64,000 nt of DNA from Saccharopolyspora erythraea NRRL 2338 (GTDB lineage: Bacteria; Actinomycetota; Actinomycetes; Mycobacteriales; Pseudonocardiaceae). The translations under genes were made by a program, and so were the position numbers. Positions within the stretch are counted from its first letter, which is position 1. Every line of letters begins with the position of its first letter. A model generated the notes under the pieces. It was given only the letters and a program-made list of their open reading frames with translations, did no database searches and was not told the origin of the DNA. The stretch is taken from NCBI RefSeq assembly GCF_000062885.1, contig NC_009142.1:1663584-1727583 (forward strand). The letters are read 5' to 3'. Shown piece by piece: positions 52,682 to 62,305 of this stretch.

Positions 52682-53428
52682 ATGTCGAAGACCGTCGCCA
52701 AGGCTGTGCAGGTGCTCGACACCGTCGCCGAAGGACCGCGAACCGTCTCGGAGCTGGCGCGCGGGCTCGGGGTGCACGCGTCGACCGCGCTACGGATGCT
52801 GCAACCGATGCTCGACGCCGGGCTGCTCGCGCGGGGTTCCGACGGGCGGTACCGCCTCGGGCTTCGGCTCGCGGAGCTGGGGCAGCAGGTGCTGGAGGGC
52901 ATCGACCTGCGGTCGATCGCGCGCCCGCACCTGATCGCGCTCGCGGAGGCGACCCGGGCGACCGTGCACCTCTCGCAGCTCGTCGACGACCGGATCGTCT
53001 ACGTCGACAAGATCGAGGGAGCGGCGACGATCCGCACGTACTCGCGGATCGGACGATCGGTGCCGTTGCACACCGCGGCGGCCGGCAAGGTGATCATGGC
53101 GGCCTTGCCGCCGGAGCGCCGCAAGCGGCTGCTCGCCGGGCACGAGTTCACCCGCTACACCGAGCACACGATCACCGACCCGGATCAGCTCGACGAGTGC
53201 CTGGCCGAGGTCGCGCGCCGTGGTTACGCCACCGACGAGGCGGAGTTCGAGCCGCTGGTGCACTGCGTCGGCGTCGGAATCCCGGACATCAGCGGACGAG
53301 TCGGCGCGGCGGTATCGCTCACGACGGTCCGGGCATCCCGCGAGCCAGGCGAACTCCGACGACTCGCACCGCACGTGCGCAACACCGCCATGGCGATCGC
53401 CGCCGACCTGGGCCACCAGCCATCTTGA
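52682..53428 (+). CDS. IclR-family transcriptional regulator
   Basis: A 248-residue regulator. The winged helix is AVQVLDTVAEGPRTVSELAR and GLGVHASTALRMLQPMLDAG (7-50). The effector domain follows, with LHTAAAGKVIMAALPP and, late, CVGVGIPDISGRVGAAVSL. The start is ATG 52682 (MSKTVAKAVQVLD). IclR regulators usually control an adjacent catabolic operon; none is obvious here, as the next gene downstream is 611 bases away. Its target is unknown. Confidence 0.92.
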   Translation: MSKTVAKAVQVLDTVAEGPRTVSELARGLGVHASTALRMLQPMLDAGLLARGSDGRYRLGLRLAELGQQVLEGIDLRSIARPHLIALAEATRATVHLSQLVDDRIVYVDKIEGAATIRTYSRIGRSVPLHTAAAGKVIMAALPPERRKRLLAGHEFTRYTEHTITDPDQLDECLAEVARRGYATDEAEFEPLVHCVGVGIPDISGRVGAAVSLTTVRASREPGELRRLAPHVRNTAMAIAADLGHQPS

Positions 53429-54039
53429 CCTGGGCAGGCCGCCCCTAGGTTGCCGATGGCCGAGGAGCCATGAGCGACTAGCGCCGACCGGTGAGCGACT
53501 ACCGACGAGCGATTAGCGACGCGCGACGGGCGCTCAGCGCCTGACAACGACTGGCGCTCGGTGTCGACGACCGACGACCGAAGGCTGACGGCCGACGGCC
53601 GACGGCCGACGACCGGAGAGCGGAGAGCGGAGAGCGGAGGGCGCGGGAGTGGCGGGTGCGGGGAGCGGAAGGCGAGGGTGCGGAGGACGGCCGGCGAGCG
53701 GCAGGTGTGGTCAGCGGCGTACGCCCGTTCCGGGAGTCCGCGCGGTGCCGCCTCGCTTCCGGTGGGAGGCTGTCCGAAGCTGATCGCTCCTCCAACCGAG
53801 GGAGGCGGGGGTTGATCGGCTTGGCGGGGCAACCCGTGACCGGTGCCGGCGGTTTTCGTTACTAGGGTGTCTCGCCGACGTCCGGGTGTGCCGCCGCTGC
53901 ACGTGGATGTGCACCCATGCGTGCGGGTCCAGCGCCCAGGGCCCTGGACCGCGCAGGGCCCGGGCGGGGTTCGTGCAGGGGCCTGGACGGGGTGGAGACC
54001 GAAGACGCTCTCGGACCGCGGCGGACGAGGAGGATCGCG
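53429..54039. repeat. Gene-free region with heptanucleotide repeats
   Basis: A 611-base region without a supported gene. Its left half is low-complexity. Degenerate GAGCGACTA/GAGCGATTA units lie at about 53469-53515. Three tandem GACGGCC copies lie at 53586-53606 and three tandem GGAGAGC copies at 53614-53634. A GGTCCAG/CTGGACC hairpin lies at 53926-53950, before the oxidoreductase gene. Confidence 0.7.
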
Positions 54040-55089
54040 ATGGCCTGGATGATCTACGGCGCGAACGGCTACACGGGGCGGCTCGTCGCGGAGCTCGCGC
54101 TCAGCCGTGGGGAGCGGCCCGTGCTCGCGGGTCGCGACGCGGAGAAGATCGCCGCGTTCGCCACTCCGCGCGGCCTGCCGTATCGGACGTTCGATCTGAG
54201 CGACCCTGACGCCGTTGACGCCGGGCTGCGCGACATCGAGGTGGTGGCGCACTGCGCCGGTCCCTTCTCCGCGACCTCCGCGCCGGTGGTCGAAGGGTGC
54301 CTGCGCGGTGGCGTGCACTACGTCGACATCACCGGTGAGATCGACGTCTTCGAAGCCGTGTTCGCCAGGCACGAAGACGCGCGGCGCGCGGGGGTCGTGC
54401 TGTTGCCGGGCGCGGGCTTCGACGTCGTGCCGACCGACTGCCTCGCGGCCATGGTCGCCGCGGCACTGCCCGACGCCACGCAGCTCGACCTGGCGTTCCA
54501 GGCGGGCGGCGGTATCAGCCGCGGCACGCTGAAGAGCGCGCTCGAAGGCGCCGCGATGGGCGGCAAGGCCCGCATCGACGGGGAGATCCGCACCGTGCCG
54601 ATGGGATGGCGCAGCCGCGAGGTGCCCTTCCCATCCGCTCAGCGGCGCGTGACGTCGCTGCCGTGGGGCGATGTGAGCAGCGCTTACCGCAGCACCGGCA
54701 TCCCGAACATCACGACCTTCGCCCACCTGCCCGGACTGGACAAGGCGGGCAAGTGGTCCGGTCTGGGGCAGCGGATTCTCGGTCTGCCGATCGTGCAGCG
54801 ACTCGGCAAGGCCGCGATCGACACGTTCGTCAGCGGTCCCGGCCCCCGCAGGCGAGCCGGTAGCTGGAGCGAGGTGTTCGCCGAGGCGACCGACGCCTCC
54901 GGACGCAGCGCCTCGGCGGCGCTGATCACCCCGAACACCTACGACTTCACCGCGGACTCCGTGCTGCGCGTGATCAGCGGTCTGCAGGCCGGCGAGGTCG
55001 AGGCGGGTGCGCACACGCCTTCCACCGCCTTCGGCGCGGACTTCGTGCGCAGGCTGCACGCCACCAAGGTCATCGAACCGGCCCGGTGA
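54040..55089 (+). CDS. Saccharopine dehydrogenase-like NAD(P)-binding oxidoreductase
   Basis: A 349-residue protein. The Rossmann motif is MIYGANGYTGRLVAELALSRG, with VLAGRDAEK after the second strand. The family block is HCAGPFSATSAPVVEGCLRG followed by HYVDITGE. Such proteins are trans-acting enoyl reductase or saccharopine dehydrogenase relatives; the substrate is not known. The start is ATG 54040, with GAGGAGG upstream; earlier in-frame codons cover a GC-rich leader. The last 20 bases overlap the convergent VOC gene. Confidence 0.88.
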   Translation: MAWMIYGANGYTGRLVAELALSRGERPVLAGRDAEKIAAFATPRGLPYRTFDLSDPDAVDAGLRDIEVVAHCAGPFSATSAPVVEGCLRGGVHYVDITGEIDVFEAVFARHEDARRAGVVLLPGAGFDVVPTDCLAAMVAAALPDATQLDLAFQAGGGISRGTLKSALEGAAMGGKARIDGEIRTVPMGWRSREVPFPSAQRRVTSLPWGDVSSAYRSTGIPNITTFAHLPGLDKAGKWSGLGQRILGLPIVQRLGKAAIDTFVSGPGPRRRAGSWSEVFAEATDASGRSASAALITPNTYDFTADSVLRVISGLQAGEVEAGAHTPSTAFGADFVRRLHATKVIEPAR

Positions 55090-55618
55090 GCAGCCGCAAC
55101 CGGCCCTCGGGGCCGGTGGGGCTCTGCAGGAACTCCAGGTACGGGCCGCTCTTCAACTGGAGACCGGCGTAGCCGTCCTCGTCGTGGGTCACCGGCTGCC
55201 CTGTGACCGACGACCAGATCCCCACCTGCGCGTGCGGGTCGGCGCAGTCGATCACGATCGCCGCCAGCGGCCCGGTGTCGTGGTAGACCTCGCGAGGTTC
55301 GAGCACGCACAGCTCGTTGCCCTCCGGATCGGACATCACGACCCACGGGACGGCGTCGCCCTGACCGATGTCGGCGAACCCCGCGCCCGCGTTGAACAGG
55401 CGCTCGACGGTCTTGCGCTGGTCGTGGTGGTCCTCGCTGCGCAGGTCGAGGTGGATGCCGTTCTTGCTGGTCTTCGGCGTGGCCGGAGAGATGAAGCGCA
55501 TCGCGACACCCGGTCCGTCGGGCCAGACGATCGCGTCCTCGGCGCGCCAGCCCAGGGCAGCGGCCCACCAGCGCGCGAGGCCCTCGGCATCGTCTGCGGA
55601 GAACTCCACGGAGACCAT
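55070..55618 (-). CDS. VOC-family (glyoxalase-like) protein
   Basis: A 182-residue protein of two beta-alpha-beta-beta-beta modules. Module one starts MVSVEFSADDAEGLARWWAA and includes NGIHLDLRSEDHHDQ and VMSDPEGNELCVLEP. Module two starts LAAIVIDCADPHAQVGIWS and ends GPYLEFLQSP. The pattern is that of actinobacterial VOC proteins, often resistance or lyase-like but mostly untested. The start is ATG 55618. It overlaps the 3' end of the oxidoreductase gene by 20 bases, tail to tail. Confidence 0.85.
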   Translation of the reverse strand: MVSVEFSADDAEGLARWWAAALGWRAEDAIVWPDGPGVAMRFISPATPKTSKNGIHLDLRSEDHHDQRKTVERLFNAGAGFADIGQGDAVPWVVMSDPEGNELCVLEPREVYHDTGPLAAIVIDCADPHAQVGIWSSVTGQPVTHDEDGYAGLQLKSGPYLEFLQSPTGPEGRLRLLTGPVR

Positions 55619-56027
55619 GACGGAGAAACTACGAGCGATCGGCCGACTCCGCTGGCGGAAGGGGAGTGGAGAGGGAACTCGGAGAGTGCGCGGCGGGCAG
55701 CTTCCGGGCGGCGGGTCGGGTACTTGGCTTGGCTAGACGGGGGAGGGCTGTCCGACGGGGGCGGTTGGGAACCTCTGGGGCGCTGGGCGTGCGCGACTTC
55801 GGAAGTGTGAATAACCAAAAGGTCGTGACTCCGGGTATGCGGGCGTTAGGCGAGGCGTGGTGGATTTCGCCCGTTGGTACGGGGATTCGGCGAGTTGCCA
55901 ACACGGAGCGCTAGTCGTCCTGCAGCATCACGGGGACCGTTCGGCGGAGACCGGTCTGGGCCGGTGTCCGTCAGCGGGCGGCGGCTCGACCCGTCCGGAC
56001 GGGACCGGAGATGGAGGGAGTGGAACC
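55619..56027. other. Intergenic region
   Basis: 409 bases between the VOC gene (minus) and a small membrane protein gene (plus). Open frames exist but lack ribosome sites. I see no clear promoter, terminator or RNA. Confidence 0.4.
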
Positions 56028-56189
56028 GTGGACACCAAGAAGGTCGTCACGCTCGCCGCGATCGGGGTGGCGCTGTACTTCGTCATCTCCGACCCGCAGG
56101 GGTCGGCCGGGGCGGTGGAGAACGCCATGTTGTGGTTGCAGGGCGTGGCGCAGTCGCTGATCGCCTTCCTGCGCAACCTCTTCCAGTGA
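56028..56189 (+). CDS. Small hydrophobic membrane protein
   Basis: A 53-residue protein. A basic start (MDTKKVV) is followed by a membrane segment (LAAIGVALYFVISD) and a second amphipathic to hydrophobic helix (ENAMLWLQGVAQSLIAFLRN). The start is GTG 56028, with GGAGGGAG 9 bases upstream. It resembles short hydrophobic actinomycete proteins of unknown role. It is 102 bases before the acetyltransferase gene on the same strand. Confidence 0.68.
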   Translation: MDTKKVVTLAAIGVALYFVISDPQGSAGAVENAMLWLQGVAQSLIAFLRNLFQ

Positions 56190-56291
56190 GGAACGGGCTC
56201 AGTGGGGGACCGCGTGCGGCGAGGGCGGGAAGCAGACCGGAGGAGGCGGTTCGGCTGCGGGCAAAGCGGTTGCGCGCGGGTGCGGGGGCGC

Positions 56292-56795
56292 ATGAAGCTG
56301 GGCGGCATGCTGATCCGCGATGCCTCCGAGGGTGACTGGGCCGCCATCTGGCCGTTCATGCGTGAGATCGCCGCTGCCGGGGAGACGTTCTCGTGGGATC
56401 GCGACATCGACGAGGCGCGGGCGCGGCAGCGTTGGTTCCCCGCACCGCCCGGCCGGACGGTCGTCGCGGTCGACGACGACGGGAAAGTGGTCGGGACCGC
56501 CGTGTCGGGGCCGAACCACGAAGGTCCCGCATCGCACGTCGCCACGGCGAGCTTCATGGTCGCGCCGGGGTACGCCGGTCGTGGCGCGGGCCGTGCGCTG
56601 GGACGCCACGTCCTGGACCAGGCGAAGGCGGACGGGTTCCGCGCCATGCAGTTCAACGCGGTGGTCGAGACGAACACCCGCGCCGTGGCGTTGTGGCGTT
56701 CGCTCGGGATGGAGATCGCCGCGACCCTCCCTGAGGCGTTCAACCACCCGCAGCACGGATATGTCGGCCTCCACGTGATGTACCAGCGGTTCTGA
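56292..56795 (+). CDS. GNAT-family N-acetyltransferase
   Basis: A 167-residue acetyl-CoA-dependent transferase. Motif A is MVAPGYAGRGAGRALGRHVL (about 97-116), the pyrophosphate-binding loop. The C-terminal block is MQFNAVVETNTRAVALWRSL followed by GMEIAATLPEAF. It resembles acyltransferases acting on small amines or amino-acid herbicide analogues, but the substrate cannot be assigned. Start ATG 56292 (MKLGGMLIRDAS); ATG 56307 is an alternative. Confidence 0.9.
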   Translation: MKLGGMLIRDASEGDWAAIWPFMREIAAAGETFSWDRDIDEARARQRWFPAPPGRTVVAVDDDGKVVGTAVSGPNHEGPASHVATASFMVAPGYAGRGAGRALGRHVLDQAKADGFRAMQFNAVVETNTRAVALWRSLGMEIAATLPEAFNHPQHGYVGLHVMYQRF

Positions 56796-56836
56796 GGGAG
56801 GCAGGGCCCTGCCTCCGGTGGTACCTGAACGGCGGC

Positions 56837-56920
56837 GTCCCCGAGGGCATCACCTGGCAGCGGTGTCCCCGACGGCGCCAACATGACGAGGTGTCCCCGA
56901 CTGCGCTACCTGACGGAGGC
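56837..56920. repeat. Tandem 28-bp direct repeat, three copies
   Basis: GTCCCCGA occurs at 56837, 56865 and 56893, exactly 28 bases apart. The rest of each unit is partly conserved (ACCTG and GG[TC] positions). A partial copy precedes them. The array ends about 50 bases before the jetD stop codon, between convergent genes. Confidence 0.75.
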
Positions 56921-56967
56921 GGTGCCGACCGTCCGGCGCGATCCCTCGAAGCAGACGCCGCCGACGC

Positions 56968-58218
56968 CTACCGGCGAAGGACCGCCAGGAGGGCCGGAAG
57001 CAGGGTTTCCTCCTCCACCGCGCGCCCGGACGTGGCCATGAGGTCCGCCAGGGCCGGGTCCCACGGGGTTTCCACCGGCGCCCCGATGAGGGAAGGCAGG
57101 TCGATGCGGTCGCGGGCCGCGTCGTCGAGTGCCCGGCGGTAGTCGGCCGCCGTCATGCGCCACGGCTCGACGCCGAGTTGGGTCCGCAGGGCCCCCGCAA
57201 CTCCCACGCCCGGCCAGTCGAAGTCGCCGTGGTAGCGCAGGACCGCTCCGTCGTCGGCGAGGCGGCGCAGCAGTTCGAGCCCGGCCGTCGTCGGCTGGCC
57301 GGACAGGCAGACGAGCGGGTGCCCGATGTCGTCCCGCAGCGCGGCCTCCAGGACGCGGGGGTTCTCGCACACCGTGAGGGTCGTGCCGGGCTCGACGAGC
57401 CGGGCGGGCGCCGCCTGGAGGTCGAGGTGGGTGAGGTGCGACGGCAGACCCGCCGCCGTGCGCCGGAGCACCGAACGCGACCAGTCGTCGGCGCCGGTGA
57501 GCGGCAGCGACCAGCACAGCACCGTCGCCGAGACGCCGTCGAGGGCGACGCCGCAGCGTTCCCACAGCGCGCGGCGCTCGTGCTCGTTGCCGGGTGCCGC
57601 GACGTCGTGGGCGAGCGCGGCGGCCCGCAGGACGACGCGGCTCAGCGTCGTGCCGCTGTCGAGCCCGTGCGCGTCACCGGTGCGGGCTGCCAGGTCCGCG
57701 CGGGACGTCCACGCGACGGGGGCGCGGTCGAGCGCCAGCTCAGCCAGCACGGCGGCGGCACGCCGCACGACGACGTCGAGTTCGTCCTCGGGCACGCGCC
57801 CGTACTGGTGGAGCCACCGGGCCCACTCGTCGGCCCACGGCGCGTCGCCCAGCGAGTGCTCGGCCAGCGCCGCGCGCACCGCGGCACGCGGCTCGTCCGC
57901 GACCGAGGAAGTGGAGGACATCGAGGACGTGCGGGACACCGGCCTGCCGTGCAGGATTTCCAGCACCTCCGCCAGCCCGACTCCGAGACCGGCCCCGCGG
58001 ACCCGCTCGTCCAGAGTGGACACCTTGATCCGGGTGCCGTAGCCCAGCATCGGGCGGCCGAGCAGTTCGCCGACCGCGGTCTGCGTCTCCTCGTCGGGCA
58101 GTTCGAGCCGGAAGGTCGACGGCTGCTCCGGCGACTCCAGGACCTCGCGGGCCTTCTCCCACAACCCGCGCAACGGTTCCACGTCCCACCTCGCGCGGAC
58201 GTCGTCGGTGTCAGCCAT
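56968..58218 (-). CDS. jetD: Wadjet component JetD (TIGR02679, Toprim-type nuclease subunit)
   Basis: A 416-residue protein. The C-terminal DUF2399 part has Toprim-like features: LTVCENPRVLEAAL (Glu) and LRYHGDFDWPGVGVAGALR (Asp-x-Asp). The N-terminal DUF3323-like part precedes it. In characterised Wadjet systems JetD cuts circular DNA captured by the SMC complex JetABC. The start is ATG 58218, overlapping the jetC stop by 8 bases. It is the last gene of jetA-jetB-jetC-jetD. The set resembles the type II architecture (DUF2397/DUF2398/TIGR02680/DUF2399), named from memory. Confidence 0.92.
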   Translation of the reverse strand: MADTDDVRARWDVEPLRGLWEKAREVLESPEQPSTFRLELPDEETQTAVGELLGRPMLGYGTRIKVSTLDERVRGAGLGVGLAEVLEILHGRPVSRTSSMSSTSSVADEPRAAVRAALAEHSLGDAPWADEWARWLHQYGRVPEDELDVVVRRAAAVLAELALDRAPVAWTSRADLAARTGDAHGLDSGTTLSRVVLRAAALAHDVAAPGNEHERRALWERCGVALDGVSATVLCWSLPLTGADDWSRSVLRRTAAGLPSHLTHLDLQAAPARLVEPGTTLTVCENPRVLEAALRDDIGHPLVCLSGQPTTAGLELLRRLADDGAVLRYHGDFDWPGVGVAGALRTQLGVEPWRMTAADYRRALDDAARDRIDLPSLIGAPVETPWDPALADLMATSGRAVEEETLLPALLAVLRR

Positions 58219-61200
58219 CCGCCCGCTCCAGACCCCGGCCGTCCCACGTGGTGTGGGTGCAGGCGATCCCGTGCCCGCTGCGCGGTCGCAGCACGTCGTA
58301 GATGTGCATCTTCGGGATCTTCGGCGAGACGCCCCAGCCGCTCGGCCAGGTGATCAGCCAGTCCATGTCCAGGTCGACCAGCAGTCCCAGCATCCGCGCG
58401 ATCGTCGGGTCGTCGAGCCGCTCGAACGCCTCGTCCAGCAGGACCAGCCGCAGCGGCCCGCCGCCACCGGCCGAGACGCTGACCGCGTCGTAGAAGGCCG
58501 CCGCGGCGGCGAACAGCGTCACGTAGGAGATCAGCCGCGTCTCACCCGACGAGAGCTGGCGCAGGCGCCGCACCCGGGGCTTGCCCTCGGGGCCGGTGTC
58601 GCGGACCCGGACGGTGAAGGCGAACCACGACCGGTAGTCCAGCGCCCGGGACAGGATCTCGGCGTAGCCGCCGGAGGTGCTGTCGCGCTCGGACTCGATC
58701 AGGTCGGTGAACACCCGGCGCAGCAGCGCGTCCTGGTCGTCGCTGCGGTCGGCGAACGGCGTGCGCACCAGCTCGATCGTCTGCCGGATGTCGTCGCCCA
58801 GCGCCGCCGACGGCTGCCATTCGAGCTGCACGTGCACGCCCTGGCTGGAGCGGGCGCCGTCGAGCACCTCGTTCATCCGCTTGCACAGGTCCTCGGCGAC
58901 GGTGATCTGCCCGCGCAGCCGTTCGGCCAGGTCGCGGATGAGGTAGTCGGCGAAGATCGACTGGTACCGCTCGTTGAGGTAGCCGCGCTGCTCGCCGAGG
59001 CGCTCGCTGACCCGCCGCGCCGCGTCGGCGACCGGCTGCGGGCCCTCCTCACCGGTGACGGTGACCGTGAGCAGCCCGTTCTGCTCCCCGGCGCTGATGT
59101 CGTAGTTGCCGCTCAGCGACTGCTGGAGGGCCTGGAAGCGGTTGAGCACCGTGGTTTCCGATGCTCCCTTGCGGTCGCTTTCCACCAGCAGCGCCGCTGC
59201 GTCGTCGAGTTCCGGCGGGAGCTCGTCGGACACCGCGGCGGCCGCCCACAGCCCCGGGATCCGCAGCGCCGTGCCGAAAGCCTCGGTGGTGGATGCTTCC
59301 TCCTGCTCCCGGCCCGCGAGCTGGGACTGCTTGTTCTCCAGCTGCGTCTCCAGCCTAGCCGAGGACTCCCGCAGGGAGCTGATCCGCTCCCGCGCCTGCG
59401 GCAGTTCGCTGCGCAGCTCCGCGCGCTCCCGCTCCAGGTCGCCCACCTTGTCGGCGATCTGCTGCGCCTCCCCGCCGACCGCGGAGGTCAGCTCGGCGAG
59501 CCCGGCGGCCTGCTCGCCGTAGTCGGCGCAGCGGCGCTCGGCCTGCGACTCGGCCTCCATCCGGTCGGCGACCGCCACGTCGTGGTGCAGCGAGACCTCG
59601 CGAAGGTCGGCCAGGGTCGGCAGGCACCGCGCCTCGATCGCCTCGCGCAGCGCGTCGATGCCGTTGCGGGCCTCCGACGCGGCGCGGTGGGCGGCGTCGA
59701 GCGCCCGGGTGTCGGCGGGGAGGTCGGCCTCGCCCGCCGAACGGACGAGCTCGGCGTGCGCGGCCTGCCACCGCTGGTCGGCCTGCTCGTGCTGTTCGCG
59801 CAGCTGCGCGGCGCGGTGCTCGGCGTCCTGGGCGCTTTCCAGGGCGGTGGCGAGCTTGGCGTGCGCGGTGAGCAGGTCGCTGTCGTCGGGGTAGGACTCC
59901 AGGTACTGCTCCAGCCGCGAGGTGTGCTCGCCGGCGTCGCGGTGGCGGCGCTCGGCGTCGGCGATCCGCCCGCGCAGCTGGGAGAGCTCGTCCTCCAGCT
60001 CCGCGATGCGGCGGGCGCGGGCCGACTCGCGGGCCCCGGCGCCGACGTACTCGGCGGTGTCCTTGCTCCACGCCCCGGAGAGCACACCCGCACGCCAGGT
60101 GCCGTCGGCCGACACCGACAGGCCCGCGCTGCCGTCGGTCGCGACCGAGGCCAGCAGGTCGGCGACGTGCTCGCCCGGCACGGGGCAGTCCGGCTCGGCG
60201 GCCGGGGTGAGCAGGTCGGCCAGGGTGGCGGACCCGGCCGGCTTTTCCGGTGCGGCGAGCAGTTCGGCCAGGCCGACGACGCTGCCGTCCAGCGACACCC
60301 AGGCGTTGAGCAGGCCGCTGGCCTGCAACGCGGCCTCCAGGCCCGCCCGGTCGTCGTCGTTGAGCGAGGGCGAGAAGTCCACGAGTCGGTAGAACGGCCG
60401 CCCCTTGCTCTCGTCGCGTTCGGCGTCGGCCCAGGCCGGGCGCGGCGGCGTCCGCTCGTGGCCGGCGCGCAGCTCGGCGAGCTCCTGCTCCCACCCGCGC
60501 GTGCGCTCGCGCAGCTCGGCGAGCTCCTGCTCGACCTCGGTCACCTGGCCGCGCGCCTCGTGCAGCTTCGGCCGCGCCCAGCGCCGCGTCCGCTCGCGCG
60601 CGTCGCGGGTCGCCGACCGGTCGGCCACCAGCTCCCGGTCGCGCGGCGGCGCGGGTACCGGATCGTCCGCGGTGGGCACCGGCCACCCGGCACCCCAGCG
60701 CTGCGCCTGCTCGACCCAGACCGCGGCGGCGTCGGAGAGCTGCTGCTGGGCCTGGTTGCGCCGGCCCGCGGCCTCGGTCGCGGTGAGCTGGGCCTGGCGC
60801 GCCAGGCGCTGGAGCTCGGCGACCTTGTCCTGCTGGGCGTCCAGCTCCACGGCCTGCTGGTGCAGTGCCAGCGTCAGTGCCGAACGCTCCGTGGCGACGC
60901 TCGCGGCGTCGCCGGTGCGGGACGCGGCCTCGCGCATGGCGGCCGCCAGCGCGTCGGCGTCGACCTCCGGTGCGATGTGGCGGTCGATGGTCGCGGGTTC
61001 GGCGTCGGAGTCCGGTGCGGTACGCACCTGGTCCGGCGAGGTGCGGGCCTGGGCGGTGGGGACCGCGGGCGGGCGCGGGACGAGCCCGCCGTCGAGCCCG
61101 GCGGTCGTGAGCTGCTGGGTGGCGCGCTGCGCGGCCTGCTCGGCGGCGTCCGCGTCGCCCGCCAGCCGGCGCAGCATTCCCAGCACCGACTCCACCGACC

Positions 61201-62305
61201 GCTCCTCCTGCGCGCGGTGCTTGCTCGCGGTGTCCAGCGCCGTCACCGCCGCCGAGCGGGCGCTTTCGACCAGCCGCTCGCGGTCGCGCAGGTTCTGCAG
61301 CTCCGAGTAGGCCGGGTGCGAGCGCAGCGCGTCGATGCCGGACTCCAGCTCGCCCTCGCGCTGCTCCAGCTCGGTTACGGTGCGCTGTGCGGACTCGCGG
61401 TCGCCGCGCTTGGCCGCGACCTGCTTCTCCAGCTTCGCCAGCTCGTCGCGCAGCGACCGCAGCCGCGTCCGCGCCGAGCGCATCGCCTCGGCCCGCTCGC
61501 GCAGCGAGCCCAGCGCGTAGCCGGAGTAGGTCGTCAGGAACGCGCTCAGCGCCTTGTCCGCGCTGCTGAGGCGGACGATGTTCTCCCGGATCGACTCGAG
61601 GTCGTCGAAGGAGGTCGCCAGCCGCTCGATCAGCGACGGGTCCAGCGGCGGCAGCGCGTCGGAGAGGATCTGCTCGAGCTGGCCTTCCAGGACCTTGAGC
61701 CCGACGTCGGGGTTGCGCAGCGTGCGTTGCAGGTGCAGCAGGTCGCCGTAGCGGGCTGCGGGCATGCCGTAGACGGTGGCGGCGATCTTGGCGCGGAAGG
61801 CGTGGTCGTCGAGCACGCAGTCGGCACCGAGCATCTCGCGAAGCTGGGCCGGTCCGACCGGCACCCGGTCGGACCCGACAAGCTGCAGGTTGACCCCGAC
61901 CCGCCTGCCGGTGACGAACCGCCACGAGTCGCTGATGGCCTGCGAGGTCTTCGACGCCTTGACGCCGACGCCGCAGGTCAGGAACTCCTCACCGCCGCCG
62001 GGGGCGTCGCGGCGCAGCTCGATCCAGGCGTAGCCGATGCGGTTGGGCCCGCCCGGGTACTCGTCGAGCATCAGCCTGCGGATGCTGACCGTGTCGAAGC
62101 CCTTCGACCCGAGCTGGCGCAGGTCGCCGTCCAGGCACAGCGGCAGCAGCAGCTCCAGGGTGCGGGACTTGCCCGAGCCGTTGGTGCCCTGGAAGATCGC
62201 CCGCCCGCCGGAGAGGTCGAAGGTGTGCTCGGCGTACTGCCAGATGTTGACGATGCCGCCGCGGTGCAGCCGCCACCTGTTCGGCAGCTCCATTTCCGTG
62301 CTCAC
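58211..62305 (-). CDS. jetC: Wadjet component JetC (TIGR02680, SMC/MukB-like ATPase)
   Basis: A 1364-residue SMC-like protein. Walker A is IFQGTNGSGKSRTLELLLP (P-loop 40-47). Two long coiled-coil arms rich in Glu, Arg, Ala and Gln flank a hinge region near the middle. The C-terminal head has the signature LRQLSSGETRLISYVTLF and Walker B RLVLLDEAFERLDDP. It is the motor that, with JetA and JetB, extrudes DNA loops and recognises small circles such as plasmids. The start is GTG 62305, overlapping the jetB stop (GTGA). Confidence 0.95.
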   Translation of the reverse strand: MSTEMELPNRWRLHRGGIVNIWQYAEHTFDLSGGRAIFQGTNGSGKSRTLELLLPLCLDGDLRQLGSKGFDTVSIRRLMLDEYPGGPNRIGYAWIELRRDAPGGGEEFLTCGVGVKASKTSQAISDSWRFVTGRRVGVNLQLVGSDRVPVGPAQLREMLGADCVLDDHAFRAKIAATVYGMPAARYGDLLHLQRTLRNPDVGLKVLEGQLEQILSDALPPLDPSLIERLATSFDDLESIRENIVRLSSADKALSAFLTTYSGYALGSLRERAEAMRSARTRLRSLRDELAKLEKQVAAKRGDRESAQRTVTELEQREGELESGIDALRSHPAYSELQNLRDRERLVESARSAAVTALDTASKHRAQEERSVESVLGMLRRLAGDADAAEQAAQRATQQLTTAGLDGGLVPRPPAVPTAQARTSPDQVRTAPDSDAEPATIDRHIAPEVDADALAAAMREAASRTGDAASVATERSALTLALHQQAVELDAQQDKVAELQRLARQAQLTATEAAGRRNQAQQQLSDAAAVWVEQAQRWGAGWPVPTADDPVPAPPRDRELVADRSATRDARERTRRWARPKLHEARGQVTEVEQELAELRERTRGWEQELAELRAGHERTPPRPAWADAERDESKGRPFYRLVDFSPSLNDDDRAGLEAALQASGLLNAWVSLDGSVVGLAELLAAPEKPAGSATLADLLTPAAEPDCPVPGEHVADLLASVATDGSAGLSVSADGTWRAGVLSGAWSKDTAEYVGAGARESARARRIAELEDELSQLRGRIADAERRHRDAGEHTSRLEQYLESYPDDSDLLTAHAKLATALESAQDAEHRAAQLREQHEQADQRWQAAHAELVRSAGEADLPADTRALDAAHRAASEARNGIDALREAIEARCLPTLADLREVSLHHDVAVADRMEAESQAERRCADYGEQAAGLAELTSAVGGEAQQIADKVGDLERERAELRSELPQARERISSLRESSARLETQLENKQSQLAGREQEEASTTEAFGTALRIPGLWAAAAVSDELPPELDDAAALLVESDRKGASETTVLNRFQALQQSLSGNYDISAGEQNGLLTVTVTGEEGPQPVADAARRVSERLGEQRGYLNERYQSIFADYLIRDLAERLRGQITVAEDLCKRMNEVLDGARSSQGVHVQLEWQPSAALGDDIRQTIELVRTPFADRSDDQDALLRRVFTDLIESERDSTSGGYAEILSRALDYRSWFAFTVRVRDTGPEGKPRVRRLRQLSSGETRLISYVTLFAAAAAFYDAVSVSAGGGGPLRLVLLDEAFERLDDPTIARMLGLLVDLDMDWLITWPSGWGVSPKIPKMHIYDVLRPRSGHGIACTHTTWDGRGLERADG

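Noticed and set aside
56837-56920. CRISPR array
   Set aside because: Unit length of 28 bases looks tempting, but the whole unit is partly conserved with no separate spacers, there are only three copies, and no cas genes are near.
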